In this document: piece after piece, positions 17,920 through 25,954 of the stretch | Layout: the number at the start of each line of letters is the position of its first letter | Position numbering within the stretch: position 1 is the stretch's first letter | Source: Acetobacteraceae bacterium | GTDB taxonomy: Bacteria > Pseudomonadota > Alphaproteobacteria > Acetobacterales > Acetobacteraceae | DNA length: 64,000 nucleotides | Direction of reading: 5' to 3' | Assembly: GCA_025354865.1 (NCBI GenBank) | Contig: JANXMB010000087.1 | Location: 1-64,000, forward strand | The notes under the pieces: model-generated | Told to the model about the DNA's origin: nothing | The model's input: the letters and a program-made list of their open reading frames with translations, nothing else | Databases searched by the model: none | Made by a program: the position numbers and the translations under genes

Positions 17920-18912
17920 TTGCAGCCCGAACCGCCAATCCTGCGCCTGTTGGCCGACGATCTGACCGGGGCGCTGGATAGTGCCGCGCGGTTCGTGCCG
18001 CTGGTCGGTTCGGTGCCGGTCGTCTGGTCCGGACCGATCCCCGCCGGGACCGTCGCGATCGACAGCGGCACCCGCGACCTGACCGCCGAGGCCGCTTTGC
18101 CGATCGTCCGCCGCCTGTCCGGTGCTTTGGCCGGTGGCACCATTGCCTTCAAGAAAATCGACAGCCTGCTGCGCGGGCATGTGGCGCTGGAACTCGATGT
18201 ATGCCGTGCGGGTTTCGATGCCTGCGTGCTGGCGCCGGCCTTCCCGTTTCAGGGGCGCGTGACCCGGGGCGGGCAGCAATGGCTGCGCGACGGCGACGGC
18301 TGGCGCCGGATCGAGGCCGATCTGCCGCTGCTGGATGCGGAAACGGACGCCGATCTGGATGCGATAGTCGCCCGTTATCGGGCGCGGGAGGATGTCGCCC
18401 GTTATCGGGCGCGGTCGGGCAATATACTCTGGGTCGGCACCGCCGGCCTCGCGGGTGCGCTGACGGGCCGCCGACCGGTGCCCTGTCCAGCGCTGGCCGG
18501 TCCGGTCCTGGCGCTGATCGGGTCCGATCATCCGGTGACGCAAGGGCAACTCGTCGCTGCCGGACCGCTGCATCGCCGGCTGCCCGCACCCTCGGTCCCC
18601 CTGCCGGCGGCCGTGACGTTGGACCTGCCCCCCGGCACGGATCGCACCGCCGCCACCGCCGCCATCGCGACCGCCTTCGCCGCGCTGCTGGCCAGCATCC
18701 CGCCCCTGGGGACGCTGGTCGTCGCCGGCGGTGCCACCCTGCGATCCCTGTGCGAGGCGATCGGCGCCACCGGCCTGCGCGTCGATGGAGAGGTCGAGCC
18801 AGGGGTGCCCACCGCCATCCTCTGCGGCGGTCGCTACGACGGGCTGCGCATCGTGTCCAAGTCCGGGGCCTTCGGCGATCCGGGGCTGTTGGTTCGCTTG
18901 CTGCGCCTGTAG
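17920..18912 (+). CDS. Four-carbon acid sugar kinase (DUF1537/OtnK-DtnK family)
   Basis: A 330-aa kinase of the DUF1537 family, whose characterised members phosphorylate D-threonate, D-erythronate or 3-oxo derivatives. Hallmarks: LLADDLTGALDSAARF at the N-terminus, FKKIDSLLRGH, APAFPFQGR, the C-terminal nucleotide domain GSDHPVTQGQL, VVAGGATLRSLCEA and a final SKSGAFGD. It is shorter than usual (about 400-430 aa), mainly between the two domains. There a 27-bp in-frame tandem duplication (VARYRARED/VARYRARSG) is visible. The start is TTG at 17920, right after the palindromic element and without a clear Shine-Dalgarno, so it is uncertain. The downstream PdxA2 gene fits threonate/erythronate catabolism. 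Confidence 0.82.
   Translation: MQPEPPILRLLADDLTGALDSAARFVPLVGSVPVVWSGPIPAGTVAIDSGTRDLTAEAALPIVRRLSGALAGGTIAFKKIDSLLRGHVALELDVCRAGFDACVLAPAFPFQGRVTRGGQQWLRDGDGWRRIEADLPLLDAETDADLDAIVARYRAREDVARYRARSGNILWVGTAGLAGALTGRRPVPCPALAGPVLALIGSDHPVTQGQLVAAGPLHRRLPAPSVPLPAAVTLDLPPGTDRTAATAAIATAFAALLASIPPLGTLVVAGGATLRSLCEAIGATGLRVDGEVEPGVPTAILCGGRYDGLRIVSKSGAFGDPGLLVRLLRL
18367..18414 (+). repeat. 27-bp tandem duplication inside the DUF1537 kinase gene
   Basis: A 21-bp sequence at 18367-18387 is repeated exactly at 18394-18414, giving a 27-bp period that keeps the reading frame and duplicates nine residues in the inter-domain linker. Confidence 0.8.
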
Positions 18913-18947
18913 ACTCGGCCCCTGCCCAACCAACCGGAGCACACCCC

Positions 18948-19847
18948 ATGCGATTAGGCGTCATGCTGCCCCTGCACGATATCGGCGGCGATCCCGACAC
19001 GCTGCGCGACTTCGCGGCGAAGACCGAAGCCCAGGGCTACACCAACCTCGGCCTCGCGGATCACGTGCTGGGGGTGAACGTGGCGACGCGGCCGGATTGG
19101 GGGGATCGCAACACCTCGGCCGATTTGTTCCACGACCCCTTCGTGTGTTTCGCCTTCCTCGCCGGCCTCGCCCGCAAAACGACCGAGTTCTCGACCCAGG
19201 TTCTGATTCTGGCGCAGCGACAGGCGGTGCTGGTGGCCAAGCAGGCCGCCAGCCTGGACGTGCTGTGCGGCGGGCGCTTCCGTCTGGGTGTCGGGGTCGG
19301 CTGGAACCCGGTGGAATTCACCGGGCTGAACGAGAATTTCGCCAACCGCGGCCGCCGGTCCGCCGAGCAGGTGGCGGTCATGCAGAAATTGTGGGCGGAC
19401 GAGCACGTGACGTTCGAAGGCCGCTGGCACAAAATCGAAGACGCCGGCATCAATCCGCGCCCGAAATCCGGCCGGGTGCCGGTGTGGTTCGGCGGGCATG
19501 TGCCGCAAACCCTGGAGCGCATCGCCACCCTGGGCGACGGTTGGATCGTGAACGCCTACCCGGCCGGCGACGCCGCTTTGGCGGAATTTGCCAAACTGCG
19601 CGAACTGGCCAAAGCCGCCGGTCGCGCCCCGGATGCGATCGGGATCGAGGTCTGGACCTCGGCCGGATCGGGCACCCCCGCCGAATGGAAAGCCGAGGCC
19701 CAGTTCTGGAAAGACGCCGGCGCCACCCATCTGACGCTGACCAACACATTCCAACGCCGGCATCACCGCCGCATCGCCGGCAAGACGGCGGCCGACCACC
19801 TTGCGGCGCAACAGGCTTATGCCGATGCGGTGGCGGGGGTGCTGTGA
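18948..19847 (+). CDS. LLM-class F420/FMN-dependent oxidoreductase
   Basis: A 299-aa luciferase-like TIM-barrel enzyme. Visible family features are the N-terminal strand MRLGVMLPLHD, SLDVLCGGRFRLGVGVGWNPVEF (phosphate-binding region) and VPVWFGGHVPQTLERIATLGDGWI. The ATG at 18948 has GGAG upstream and follows the DUF1537 kinase by 35 nt. The stop overlaps the GTG of pdxA2 by 4 nt (GTGA). Its place between two four-carbon-acid enzymes suggests it oxidises a pathway intermediate or a precursor; substrate and cofactor (FMN or F420) cannot be settled from sequence. Confidence 0.82.
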   Translation: MRLGVMLPLHDIGGDPDTLRDFAAKTEAQGYTNLGLADHVLGVNVATRPDWGDRNTSADLFHDPFVCFAFLAGLARKTTEFSTQVLILAQRQAVLVAKQAASLDVLCGGRFRLGVGVGWNPVEFTGLNENFANRGRRSAEQVAVMQKLWADEHVTFEGRWHKIEDAGINPRPKSGRVPVWFGGHVPQTLERIATLGDGWIVNAYPAGDAALAEFAKLRELAKAAGRAPDAIGIEVWTSAGSGTPAEWKAEAQFWKDAGATHLTLTNTFQRRHHRRIAGKTAADHLAAQQAYADAVAGVL

Positions 19848-20893
19848 CGCTTTCCCCCAAGATCTGCCCCCCCTGCCTCGGCATCACGATGGGCGATCCG
19901 GCCGGGGTCGGGCCGGAGATTATCGTGAAAGCCGCCCGCCGGCTGCTGCCCAGGCTGCACGCCGGAGAATTGCGGCTTGTGGCGATCGGCCATCGCTCCG
20001 CTTTGCATGCCGCCCGCGCCGTGCTGCGGGAAACGCTGGAATTCCCCGACGTCGATGCGGAATCCGAACTCCCGGCCCTGTCCTTCCACGCCCCGACCGA
20101 GGAGCGTAGCCCGGTGCAATTCGGCCGGATCGATCCGGAATGCGGGCGCTTCGCCTATATGGCGGTGGAGCGTGCCGTCGCGCTCGCGCAGCAAGGCCGC
20201 ATCGACGCCATCGTCACCGCGCCGCTGAATAAGGAGGCGCTGAACCGCGCCGGATACAAATACGCCGGGCATACGGACATGCTGGCGGATCTGACCCATA
20301 CCCCGTCCAGCTACATGCTGCTCGCACATGGCGATATGCGGGTGACCCATGTCACCACCCATGTCGCGCTGGAAGACGTGCCCCGGCTGCTGACGCCCGA
20401 CCGCTTGCGCCGCACTATCGATATCACCCACCGCGCGATGTTGGATCTGGGGATTGCGGCGCCGCGGGTGGCGGTGGCAGCGTTGAATCCGCATGCCGGG
20501 GAGGGCGGCCTGTTCGGCCGCCAGGATATCGACGTCGTCGCCCCCGTCATCGCGCAATGCCGAGCCGAGGGGATGGATATCCACGGCCCCGTGCCCGGCG
20601 ATACCGTCTTCGTGAAACTCCGGGCGCGGCAATACGACGCCGTCGTCGCCATGTATCACGACCAAGGCCACATCCCGGTCAAGCTGCTCGGCTTCAACAT
20701 CGATCCCGCGACCGGCGTCTGGCAGGCTTTGTCCGGGGTGAATATCACCCTCGGCCTGCCGGTCATCCGCACCTCGGTCGATCACGGCACCGCGTTCGAC
20801 ATCGCCGGCACCGGCGTCGCCAACGAGGACAGTCTGATCGAGGCGATCGACTACGCGCTGCGGCTGGCAGCGGTGAAGCGCGCGCGGGCATAG
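19844..20893 (+). CDS. pdxA2: PdxA2-type 4-phospho-D-threonate/erythronate dehydrogenase
   Basis: A 349-aa member of the PdxA family. GITMGDPAGVGPEIIVKA opens the protein. Metal-binding histidines lie in HTDMLADL (about residue 142), HAGEGGLFG (about 216) and YHDQGHIPVK (about 271-280). The last motif reads HIPVK, as in PdxA2, rather than the GLPxxK form of the pyridoxine enzyme. PdxA2 oxidatively decarboxylates 4-phospho-threonate to DHAP, NADH and CO2. It starts with GTG overlapping the LLM gene and shares an operon with the DUF1537 kinase, which supplies the phosphorylated substrate. A PdxA housekeeping role is less likely given this context. Confidence 0.85.
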   Translation: MTLSPKICPPCLGITMGDPAGVGPEIIVKAARRLLPRLHAGELRLVAIGHRSALHAARAVLRETLEFPDVDAESELPALSFHAPTEERSPVQFGRIDPECGRFAYMAVERAVALAQQGRIDAIVTAPLNKEALNRAGYKYAGHTDMLADLTHTPSSYMLLAHGDMRVTHVTTHVALEDVPRLLTPDRLRRTIDITHRAMLDLGIAAPRVAVAALNPHAGEGGLFGRQDIDVVAPVIAQCRAEGMDIHGPVPGDTVFVKLRARQYDAVVAMYHDQGHIPVKLLGFNIDPATGVWQALSGVNITLGLPVIRTSVDHGTAFDIAGTGVANEDSLIEAIDYALRLAAVKRARA

Positions 20894-20913
20894 TCCATCG
20901 GCTTGGTATCGAA

Positions 20914-20927
20914 TTGACGTAGATCAA
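20914..20927 (+). promoter_or_regulatory. FNR/FixK-type binding site upstream of the CBS gene
   Basis: TTGACGTAGATCAA matches the FNR/FixK/DNR consensus TTGAY-N4-ATCAA. It lies 108 bp before the CBS start in otherwise GC-rich DNA, suggesting oxygen- or NO-responsive control. Confidence 0.65.
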
Positions 20928-21034
20928 TGCGGATACCGTTACGATGGGCAACAAGCTTCCTCTGGACGTGCGATAGGGCGCCTTTGCGCGTCCGCATCGG
21001 CGGTGTCCGACACATGGCTCGCAAGGGGCGGCGC

Positions 21035-21457
21035 ATGAACCATCGCGACGTGGCGGAGAGCCTGTGCCGGCGGATCGCATTGGCGGTGAAACCGGACACG
21101 ACCGTGCAGGAAACATGCAAACGCATGTACGCCCGCAAGGTTGGCGCCGCCCTGGTCGCCAACGACAAAGGCGTGTTGGTCGGTATTTTCAGCGGCCGCG
21201 ATGCCGTGCGCGTGCTGTCGCGCGGGCGCGATCCCAGCGCCACCCTGGTCCGGCACGCCATGACCAAATCGCCGGAAACCATCGGCCCCCGGACCACCGC
21301 GCCCGAGGCCCTGCGCCTGATGCGCGACGGCGGATTCCGGCATTTGCCGGTCGTGGACGATAGCAACATCCTGGGCATTGTCTCGCGCGGCGACCCCTGC
21401 GGGACGGAGCAGGACCGCCTCAATCCGGAAACCGGGATTTGGGAGGCGATCGGGTAG
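21035..21457 (+). CDS. Two-CBS-domain protein
   Basis: A 140-aa protein made almost entirely of a CBS pair. The first repeat is TVQETCKRMYARKVGAALV...LVGIFSGRDAV, the second TAPEALRLMRDGGFRHLPVV...ILGIVSRGD. CBS pairs bind adenine nucleotides and sense energy state; stand-alone versions are common in hypoxia and stress regulons. ATG 21035 is preferred to 21014 because AAGGGG lies 6 nt upstream. An FNR/FixK-type box upstream supports microaerobic expression. The next gene converges from the other strand. Confidence 0.85.
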   Translation: MNHRDVAESLCRRIALAVKPDTTVQETCKRMYARKVGAALVANDKGVLVGIFSGRDAVRVLSRGRDPSATLVRHAMTKSPETIGPRTTAPEALRLMRDGGFRHLPVVDDSNILGIVSRGDPCGTEQDRLNPETGIWEAIG

Positions 21458-21584
21458 GTTCCGCTACTGCAAAGCGCGTTTTGCTGTTTGCAACGGCTGC
21501 TTCGGATTGGTCGCATTCGGACGATCGCCGCGCACGATTGCAGTCATGGCAGGAATCTGCCGCCAGCCGCGCGGCAATCGAGAT

Positions 21585-22712
21585 TTATGTATGCCCGCCA
21601 GTCAAGCCGATCCAACCGGACACAGCCATGTAGGCGGCAACCAGCAGCATGAGCACGCCCGACCCATAGGGCGCACGCCGAGCGAAAGTGCTGAATCCGG
21701 ACCAGCGCTTTTGAACATGCTGCACGCTCAATGCCGCGACGATCCCTGCGGAAACCATCGTCAATGCAAGCCCGATGCTAAAACAGGCAACCAAAACGAT
21801 GCCCAGCGTCAGTTGCTTGAGCTGAAGGCACAACAGCAGCACGGTGATCGATGCCGGGCAGGGAACAAGTCCACCAGTCAGGCCGAATATGACGATCTGT
21901 CCCGTAGTGACGCGCCGATCGCGGAAACGGTGCGCAATGTCATCGGCGTGCGCGCGCTCATGGGCATCCATATATCCGCTGCCCTCCGCGACTCTCAGGC
22001 CGTGCCCCTCGACGAACGGCACATCGTAGTCGTGTGCATGCCCGCCATGGCCGAGGCTAACCCTGGCCACGAACGCATGGGGTTCAGGAATCGTGTCCAG
22101 GCTTTCCAGGAAGTCGCCGCGATCCGTAAATGCGAACGCTTGGCGCGTGCCGTCAGCGCGTTCGGTGTCAACCGATACATCCTTCGCCGGCCAGCCATGG
22201 CCGCTTTCGAAGCGTACGCGCCAACGGGGCGGCACGCCTTGTTCGAAGATTTCCAATGCCACGACGCCGTGCCCGGTATCGATCCGGCGCGCTTCCTCAT
22301 CGTAATGGTGGTGGTCATCGTCATGGCGACGATGAGCGCTATCGTGTGGATCCTCGCGCTCCAACCGCCGATCTCGCCGCGTGCGCCAGATCGTCCAGAC
22401 AGCGACGCCGGCGACGATCGTGCCGGCGGCGAGCTGCAAGTAGGGTTCGATCGCTTCCGGTGCCGCGTTGCGGCCGAGATATTGGCCGCCGAGTGCCACC
22501 AGCCAAACGATCGCAGTATGCGACACCGCTGCGGACAAACCGAGCAGCACAGCCTGCATCGTCGTTCCGCGGATGGCGACGATGAAGGCAGCCATCATCG
22601 TTTTCGAATGGCCCGGTTCAAGCCCGTGCAGCGCACCGAGAAGGATCGCGGTAGGGACGAACAGCCAGGCATTGGCTGTGCCTTGCTGAAGAAGGTCGGT
22701 GAACGACTGCAT
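21585..22712 (-). CDS. rcnA: Nickel/cobalt efflux transporter RcnA (NicO family)
   Basis: A 375-aa membrane protein that exports Ni(II)/Co(II). The N-terminal helix pair contains the NicO signature LGALHGLEPGHSKTMMAAF (about 24-42). A long His/Asp-rich cytosolic loop (HDSAHRRHDDDHHHYDEEA and HGGHAHDYD) binds metal. The C-terminal half has GLTGGLVPCPASITVLLL, conserved in the family, and ends in a helix (VLMLLVAAYMAVSGWIGL). It lies 7 nt after the RcnR-type repressor, in the same operon. Confidence 0.93.
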   Translation of the reverse strand: MQSFTDLLQQGTANAWLFVPTAILLGALHGLEPGHSKTMMAAFIVAIRGTTMQAVLLGLSAAVSHTAIVWLVALGGQYLGRNAAPEAIEPYLQLAAGTIVAGVAVWTIWRTRRDRRLEREDPHDSAHRRHDDDHHHYDEEARRIDTGHGVVALEIFEQGVPPRWRVRFESGHGWPAKDVSVDTERADGTRQAFAFTDRGDFLESLDTIPEPHAFVARVSLGHGGHAHDYDVPFVEGHGLRVAEGSGYMDAHERAHADDIAHRFRDRRVTTGQIVIFGLTGGLVPCPASITVLLLCLQLKQLTLGIVLVACFSIGLALTMVSAGIVAALSVQHVQKRWSGFSTFARRAPYGSGVLMLLVAAYMAVSGWIGLTGGHT

Positions 22713-22719
22713 GAACCGG

Positions 22720-22998
22720 CTATTTCAGATAGGTGCGGATGACATCGATTAACTCGGCCGCCCCTTTTGCGCGGTCGGGATCGGTGTCGGTTGCAGGGTC
22801 CGCAACGTGGTTGCGGATGTGATCTTCCATCACTTCGGCGCTCAGGCCGTGAACGGCCCCGCGCAACGAGGCGACGAGCATCAGAACATCGGCACAGCCA
22901 ATTTCTGCATCGAGCGCGCGCTCGACAGCCTCTACCTGTCCCTTGATCCTGCGGATACGGGCGATGAGTTTGTGCTTATCGCGGATTGTGTGTGCCAT
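22720..22998 (-). CDS. rcnR: RcnR-type nickel/cobalt-responsive repressor (CsoR/RcnR family)
   Basis: A 92-aa all-helical repressor. The full RcnR ligand set is present at the E. coli positions: His3, Cys35, His60 and His64 (AHTI, IGCAD, EDHIRNH). This separates it from CsoR and FrmR. In the apo form RcnR represses rcnA; Ni or Co binding releases DNA. The operator is the G-tract palindrome at 23018-23031, 20 bp before the start. First gene of the rcnRA operon. Confidence 0.93.
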   Translation of the reverse strand: MAHTIRDKHKLIARIRRIKGQVEAVERALDAEIGCADVLMLVASLRGAVHGLSAEVMEDHIRNHVADPATDTDPDRAKGAAELIDVIRTYLK

Positions 22999-23010
22999 GG
23001 TTTGACCTCG

Positions 23011-23037
23011 TTTATAGGATACGGGGGTATCTTACAA
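23011..23037 (-). promoter_or_regulatory. rcnR promoter with RcnR operator in the spacer
   Basis: GATACGGGGGTATC (23018-23031), a short inverted repeat around a G5 tract like RcnR/CsoR-family operators, fills the 15-bp spacer between minus-strand TTGTAA (23037-23032) and TATAAA (23016-23011). Repressor binding there would occlude the promoter. Confidence 0.65.
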
Positions 23038-23244
23038 CCGGCAAGCGACCCAATATCCGCGATCTCCCGAAAAGCCAACCGATCCAGTTTGAATCGACGA
23101 TTGGGGCTGTCCGAAGAAGCGGACCGAAACCGTCCGCAACCGGCCGGTTTGGCAGTGCCAAAACCGACGACATTGCCGCTTTCGCGCATCCCGTGCGCGC
23201 CCCGGCTTGCAGTTGGGTGCCATCCCCGGCTAAGGAGTCGGCCC

Positions 23245-23826
23245 ATGCAAAGACATTCCCCCTCTCGGAACTCGACCCGCGCGCTGCTGTTCCTCGGCAC
23301 CGCATTTCTGCTGGCCGGTTGCGAAAGCGGTGGCCTCGCACGCAACTTCGGGTTGACCCGGGACGCGCCGGACGAGTTCACTGTGACCACGCGGGCGCCC
23401 CTGTCGATGCCGCCGGATTACAATCTGCGCCCGCCGCGCCCCGGCGCCCCCCGGCCGCAGGAGCAATCCGAGCAGCGGCAGGCGGAGGAGATTCTGGTGC
23501 CGCAGGCGGCGTTGTCCGGGCCGCGCAACGGTTCCACCAGCGCCGGTCAGGCGGCTTTGCTGCAACGCAGCGGCCCCGACGCCCCCGCCGACATCCGCCG
23601 CCGCGTGGACCAGGATTCGCGGTTGGAAAAAGCCGACGAATCGATGATCGACAAGCTGCTGTACTGGCGGAAGGGCGGTTCCAAGGAAGCGTTGGTCGAT
23701 CCGGTCGGCGAAGCGCAGCGGGTGAAGACGAACGCCGCCCTCGGGCAGTCGCAGGACACCGGCACTACGCCGATCATCCAGGACAAGCGCAAAGGCTGGT
23801 TCCAAGGGCTGTTCTCCTGGTTTTAA
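23245..23826 (+). CDS. bamF: BamF-type (DUF3035) outer-membrane lipoprotein
   Basis: A 193-aa lipoprotein. Signal sequence with the lipobox LLAGC places the acylated Cys at about residue 27. The DUF3035 core follows: PDEFTVTTRAPLSMPPDYNL, then PRPGAPRPQE. In alphaproteobacteria this protein is the BamF subunit of the outer-membrane beta-barrel assembly machine. AAGGAG lies 7 nt before the ATG at 23245, which begins the signal peptide. It is followed 20 nt later by a hypothetical gene on the same strand. Confidence 0.88.
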   Translation: MQRHSPSRNSTRALLFLGTAFLLAGCESGGLARNFGLTRDAPDEFTVTTRAPLSMPPDYNLRPPRPGAPRPQEQSEQRQAEEILVPQAALSGPRNGSTSAGQAALLQRSGPDAPADIRRRVDQDSRLEKADESMIDKLLYWRKGGSKEALVDPVGEAQRVKTNAALGQSQDTGTTPIIQDKRKGWFQGLFSWF

Positions 23827-23846
23827 CCAGACCGGACGCCCTTCCC

Positions 23847-25034
23847 ATGGAACGCACCCCGCATTTCGTGCAGACCGACGGTCGGCCGGTGTTCACCGGT
23901 CACGGCACCGGGGAATTGCGCTGTCGCTGCGGCGAATCCGTTCTGGTGCGCGGCTACGACCCCAAAAACTTCCTCGCCGTCGATTTCCAGTGCTCAGTTT
24001 GTGGCGTTATCGTAACGACACCCGGCCTGTCGGCGCTCGCGCAGCCGCCATCCGCCGTCGTGCCGCTGGATCGTTCCGCCGATGCCCCGCCGGAAGGCGC
24101 CGCGATCCCCGCCGGCCGGGTTCTCGCCGGGCGGGAGGAACTCGACCGGCTGATGCATATCTATACGCCGAGCGGCCCGGCGTCGGACCTGACGACGCTG
24201 TCGGAGGGGTGGCTCGACGCGATCGATGCCGATTACGATCGGCTCACCGGCGGTCTGCTCGCAACCCATCTCGACGTCGTCGCGACGGCGGAGGCCGCTA
24301 AGCCGCTATCGGGATTGGCGAAACATAAGCTGGCCTGGGCATCGCATACGCTGCGCGCCGCCCTGCGCGACCCCGATTTCGACTGCATCCGCACCGATGC
24401 CGGTTCGGTTGCGACAACCTTGGCCTCGGCCTTTCGGTATTTCCTCGATTGTTGGTCGCATCACCCGCTGTTTGCCGAAATGGCGGCTGCGGCGGCGGAT
24501 ACCGGCTTTTCCCTGCATGGCACATCGTTGTTCGCCGCCGCCAAATGCCTGTCCGACTCCGGCAACCGCGTGGCTTTCCTGCCGTCGCGCGACGGGTCCG
24601 GGCGGGTGCGGGAATTCGCCATTGCGATGGGGCCGAACGATCGCTTGGCATGCGTCCTCGACTCCATCGCCGCCTACGAATGGCCCTCCGGCCGCACATC
24701 CTGGGTGTTCGAGGAATTGCGCGCTTTGGTGCTGGAACGCCTGCTGGCGTCGAAGGCGCGGATCAACCAGAAGCGGCCGGGCATGATCGTGCTTTCCCCG
24801 AGTCCGACCGGCGAAACGCTGGAACAGCCGCTGGTGGATGCGATCTTCACCGCGTTCCACTCGCACGGCCGTCGCTATCGGCATGTGTCGGCCATGAGCG
24901 TCATTCTGCCCAAGATCGCCCCGACTCCGGAACGCAACACGGTGCGGTTCGGCTACAGCTTCCTGCCGGTCGCCAATCCGAAACATGTCTCCGTCGCGGT
25001 CCGGGTCGGCGACAAGCCAACGCTCACCGCCTGA
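23847..25034 (+). CDS. Hypothetical protein with N-terminal zinc-ribbon-like cysteines
   Basis: A 395-aa soluble protein of unknown function. Near the N-terminus, CRCG and CSVCG are about 25 residues apart (residues ~27 to 54), a four-cysteine arrangement typical of a zinc ribbon. The remainder is a mixed alpha/beta domain without recognised motifs, with a well-conserved-looking stretch EQPLVDAIFTAFHSHGRRY near the C-terminus. No membrane helices or signal peptide. It follows bamF by 20 nt and its 3' end overlaps the convergent gene by 11 bp. Confidence 0.7.
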   Translation: MERTPHFVQTDGRPVFTGHGTGELRCRCGESVLVRGYDPKNFLAVDFQCSVCGVIVTTPGLSALAQPPSAVVPLDRSADAPPEGAAIPAGRVLAGREELDRLMHIYTPSGPASDLTTLSEGWLDAIDADYDRLTGGLLATHLDVVATAEAAKPLSGLAKHKLAWASHTLRAALRDPDFDCIRTDAGSVATTLASAFRYFLDCWSHHPLFAEMAAAAADTGFSLHGTSLFAAAKCLSDSGNRVAFLPSRDGSGRVREFAIAMGPNDRLACVLDSIAAYEWPSGRTSWVFEELRALVLERLLASKARINQKRPGMIVLSPSPTGETLEQPLVDAIFTAFHSHGRRYRHVSAMSVILPKIAPTPERNTVRFGYSFLPVANPKHVSVAVRVGDKPTLTA

Positions 25035-25806
25035 ACACCGTGACATGGGTGGGGATGTCGGCGTCCCGACGCCGCGCCGCACCCTGCATCGGCAGCACCG
25101 CCGCCACCCGCCCCCGCATCGCCGCGCGTGGCAGGCGATCGCGCAGCATGTGCCGCGCTGCCTCATCCAATGTCGCTTCGTCGATGTCCCGGAGATCGAG
25201 CATCGCCGACAGCATCCCATCCCCGTCCTGTTCGGCGGCGTCCGCCTGCAACGCCAGCCGCGCCGCAGCGAAATGGCAGGTGGCACCGGCCTCCCGCGCT
25301 GCGCGATGGGCCAAAGCGGCGGTGGCCAGGACGATCGGCCCGTCGTCCGGCTGCGGATAAAACCCCGCCCCACCGATCTGCCCCGTCGCCTCGTGCAACG
25401 CGCGGCACAAAGTCGGGTTTCGGGTGTCCGCCAGAATGGCGACGGGGCGTTGGTCCAAGGTGCCGAGCCGCAGGATGAGATAGCCGAGCATACGTTTGTA
25501 CATGGCGTGCTGGCGTTGGAGCGGGCCGGCGCCGATGGCCTCGATGGCCAGGAACGGGGTGGTTTCGGTCTGGCGGTGGCGCACCAGAAACACCCCCTCG
25601 CAGGTGCCGGCGTGCTTGTCGCGGACCAGCAGGATACGGTCGAATTGCTGGAGGGACTGCAAACCGAACCAGACCAACAGCCGGGCGGGCGTGCCGGCGG
25701 CGCGCAGGTCGGCGCAAATACGGTCGGGATCTATCGTGTCGATCCGCCGTTCGCCGGCAATATCGTGCAGGACGAGGTTCATCCCCGCGACTATCCGATC
25801 TAGCAT
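25024..25806 (-). CDS. Hypothetical protein, alpha/beta fold
   Basis: A 260-aa protein with no family assigned. The N-terminal half looks like an alpha/beta enzyme domain: FDRILLVRDKHAGTCEGVFLV, TPFLAIEAIGAGPLQRQH and YLILRLGTLDQRPVAILADT. This has some resemblance in layout to GNAT-like folds, but no acetyl-CoA loop is evident. The start at 25806 (GGGGA upstream) is favoured over one nine codons earlier. It converges on the zinc-ribbon gene with an 11-bp overlap. Confidence 0.65.
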   Translation of the reverse strand: MLDRIVAGMNLVLHDIAGERRIDTIDPDRICADLRAAGTPARLLVWFGLQSLQQFDRILLVRDKHAGTCEGVFLVRHRQTETTPFLAIEAIGAGPLQRQHAMYKRMLGYLILRLGTLDQRPVAILADTRNPTLCRALHEATGQIGGAGFYPQPDDGPIVLATAALAHRAAREAGATCHFAAARLALQADAAEQDGDGMLSAMLDLRDIDEATLDEAARHMLRDRLPRAAMRGRVAAVLPMQGAARRRDADIPTHVTVFRR

Positions 25807-25891
25807 ACTAGTTCCCCGGTCTTGGAAATTCATTGAGGGGAGGCTAGCGGCCGCAAATCTTCGTCGATGTGACCGGGGTCACACTGGGCAC

Positions 25892-25925
25892 AAAAAAACG
25901 GCCACCCTTTTGGAGCGGCCGTTTT
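25892..25925 (-). terminator. Intrinsic terminator of the cold-shock gene
   Basis: Perfect 9-bp stem AAAACGGCC / GGCCGTTTT (25895-25903 / 25917-25925). On the minus strand it is followed by a run of T, 30 bp after the cold-shock stop. Confidence 0.85.
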
Positions 25926-25954
25926 CGTCGTTTGCAACCGCGATGCGGCTGCGA

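Noticed and set aside
12855-20893. Phosphonate or phosphinothricin-type biosynthetic cluster (enolase homologue plus dehydrogenase)
   Set aside because: No PEP mutase, phosphonopyruvate decarboxylase or phosphonomutase gene is present; the DUF1537 kinase and PdxA2 point to sugar-acid catabolism instead.
19844-20893. Housekeeping pdxA of vitamin B6 synthesis
   Set aside because: The YHDQGHIPVK motif and the operon with a DUF1537 kinase fit PdxA2; no pdxJ or ksgA neighbour is present.
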